This document shows, in pieces, positions 15,748-16,652 of a stretch of 16,652 nt of DNA. The notes under the pieces are model-generated. The model was not told where the DNA came from and made no database searches. It saw only the letters and a list, made by a program, of their open reading frames with translations. The position numbers were made by a program, and so were the translations under genes. Location of the stretch: positions 1-16,652 of the forward strand of contig CAJUAU010000020.1 of assembly GCA_910584645.1 (NCBI GenBank). The letters are read 5' to 3'. This DNA comes from an uncultured Eubacterium sp. (GTDB lineage Bacteria > Bacillota > Clostridia > Lachnospirales > Lachnospiraceae). Every line of letters begins with the position of its first letter. Position 1 is the stretch's first letter.

Positions 15748-15939
15748 TCATTCCTTTCCTGTGTGGTGTATGACAATATCTCCGGTATTTCTTTTGTCCT
15801 TTACCACATAAGGTTTCTCACTTCCCCAAAAACACCGAATATATTTTGCTAGTTCCATACTCTCAGGCAGCACCTCTTTGTACTCTTTACTTTTCTTAAA
15901 AGGAGCTGCCGTCAAGGGCATATAAAATGTATCTTTCAT
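15748..15939 (-). pseudogene. Truncated N-terminus of an AraC-family regulator (DUF6597-like domain)
   Basis: A 63-residue frame with a good ribosome binding site (AAGGA, ATG 15939). The sequence MPLTAAPFKKSKEYKEVLP ... YIRCFWGSEKPY ... GDIVI resembles the first 55 or so residues of the sensing domain of DUF6597/AraC-type regulators, which normally continue through IPD-C-DII and end in two helix-turn-helix motifs some 200 residues later. Here it breaks after GDIVI into HHTGKE and a stop, and runs at once into the ribosome binding site of the next gene. The rest of the domain and the DNA-binding part are absent. The simplest reading is a deletion remnant. Family identity is from memory of conserved phrases. 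Confidence 0.55.
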
Positions 15940-15962
15940 AGAATCTTTTTCCTTCAGTACAT

Positions 15963-16652
15963 TTATTTTGCAGATCTGACCTTAGACCATCCGGAATAGA
16001 ACTTTTTCATCTTTCCATCGGTCTTTACTGTCTTATAGGTGCGTATTCTGACGTAATACCGTTTTCCTGCCTTATTCCTGGAAAACTTCCTGGAAAGGAC
16101 CTTATTGCTTTTCACCGTTACTGTCTTCGAGGCCTTTTTCTTAAATTTTTTGCTGGTAGAATACTGAATCTCGTAGCCGGTAGTCTGCACACCCTGTCTC
16201 TTCCACTTGGCTATAAACCGCTTTGCCTTGGAAATAAGCCGGAATCCTTTTACGTTTTTAGGTACAATGTCAAAATACTTCGTAATTTTTGTACTCTGAT
16301 CCCCATTAAAAATGACTGTTACCGATGCCCGCCCCACTTTCACGTTATTCTGATACAACAGCTGATAACTTCCACTACTGATTATATTTCCTGCTGTGTC
16401 AGTAACATGTACTGCAGGCTTTTGAGCTTTTCCTGTATAAACCAGGGACCCAGAAGAAACTTTGACCACTACCCCTTGGTTGTTACCAGTCTGGGCTGGT
16501 GTCGGCTCCGGCATAACACCTGGCATCAGAGACGGCAGCGGTGACTGTGTTGATACCAGGGACCCTCCCCCTGCCGGAGGAGTTATCTCCGGGATCTGTG
16601 GTGGAGTTACTGTCGGTTTGTCCGGGTTCCCCGGCCCTTCTGTCGGCTCCGG
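15963..16652 (-). CDS. C-terminus of a secreted or surface protein with Pro/Thr-rich linker and Ig/Fn3-like domains (partial)
   Basis: The last 229 residues of a gene whose 5' end lies beyond the right edge; the frame is open to 16652, so the internal Met at 16526 is not the start. The visible part begins with a Pro/Thr/Gly-rich linker (PEPTEGPG, PTVTPP, PEITPP, MPEPTP), typical of wall- or membrane-spanning extracellular stretches. An Ig-like module follows (LVYTGKAQKP ... FDIVPKN), then an Fn3-like module (GYEIQYSTSKKFKKKASKTV ... KRYYVRIRTYKT ... YSGWSKV). Such tandem modules close many Lachnospiraceae secreted enzymes and adhesins. The catalytic or binding part is outside the window. It is very basic at the C-terminus, with no sortase motif. 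Confidence 0.75.
   Translation of the reverse strand, partial: PEPTEGPGNPDKPTVTPPQIPEITPPAGGGSLVSTQSPLPSLMPGVMPEPTPAQTGNNQGVVVKVSSGSLVYTGKAQKPAVHVTDTAGNIISSGSYQLLYQNNVKVGRASVTVIFNGDQSTKITKYFDIVPKNVKGFRLISKAKRFIAKWKRQGVQTTGYEIQYSTSKKFKKKASKTVTVKSNKVLSRKFSRNKAGKRYYVRIRTYKTVKTDGKMKKFYSGWSKVRSAK

Noticed and set aside
1..16652. CRISPR arrays, tRNA or rRNA genes, insertion sequences
   Set aside because: I saw no regularly spaced direct repeats, no cloverleaf-type sequence and no transposase-like protein on either strand.

Overview
The window looks like chromosomal DNA of an anaerobic gut-type Firmicute, most likely a Lachnospiraceae member. The reasons are strong AGGAGG-type ribosome binding sites, moderate-to-low GC, a DUF3795-type cysteine-rich protein, a DUF6597/AraC-type regulator fragment, and a surface protein with a Pro/Thr-rich linker and Ig/Fn3-like C-terminus. 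The species cannot be named from this sequence alone.

Layout. Positions 1-247 hold a possible divergent 30-residue reading frame on the minus strand and the leader of the main cluster, which contains a perfect 10-bp inverted repeat. Positions 248-13644 hold fourteen tightly packed plus-strand genes that form a specialised acyl-carrier-protein (ACP) based cluster. It falls into two related halves separated by a 112-bp gap (8131-8242) with a possible promoter. The first half is GNAT-like protein, ACP, KASIII fused to a degenerate SDR domain, SDR, second ACP, acyl-AMP ligase, stand-alone KASIII, and a GT-B-like glycosyl/glycerophosphotransferase. The second half is SDR, GNAT-like protein (apparently with an ATT start codon), ACP, stand-alone KASIII, SDR, and a second KASIII-SDR fusion. 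Both halves therefore carry the same core set (GNAT, ACP, stand-alone KASIII, KASIII fusion, SDR), and only the first carries the ligase, ligase-linked ACP and transferase.

Proposed working (inference). The ligase activates a carboxylic acid and loads it on an ACP. KASIII enzymes, all four with intact Cys-His-Asn triads, extend it. SDRs reduce the 3-oxo group. No dehydratase or enoyl reductase is present, so the product would be a 3-hydroxyacyl (or 3-oxoacyl) thioester. GNAT-like proteins would transfer it to an amino sugar or other surface acceptor, and the GT-B-like enzyme suggests a cell-surface glycan or teichoic-type polymer. This resembles the fabH/acp/ligase genes in some flagellin-glycan and capsule loci, but the doubled design and the KASIII-pseudo-SDR fusions look unusual.

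Positions 13689-16652 are ordinary minus-strand genes of visibly different composition: PTS enzyme I (ptsI), a clear rho-independent terminator, a cysteine-rich DUF3795 protein, a truncated AraC-type regulator remnant, and the C-terminus of a secreted or surface protein that runs off the right edge. The cluster ends convergently against ptsI with only 44 bp between the stop codons.
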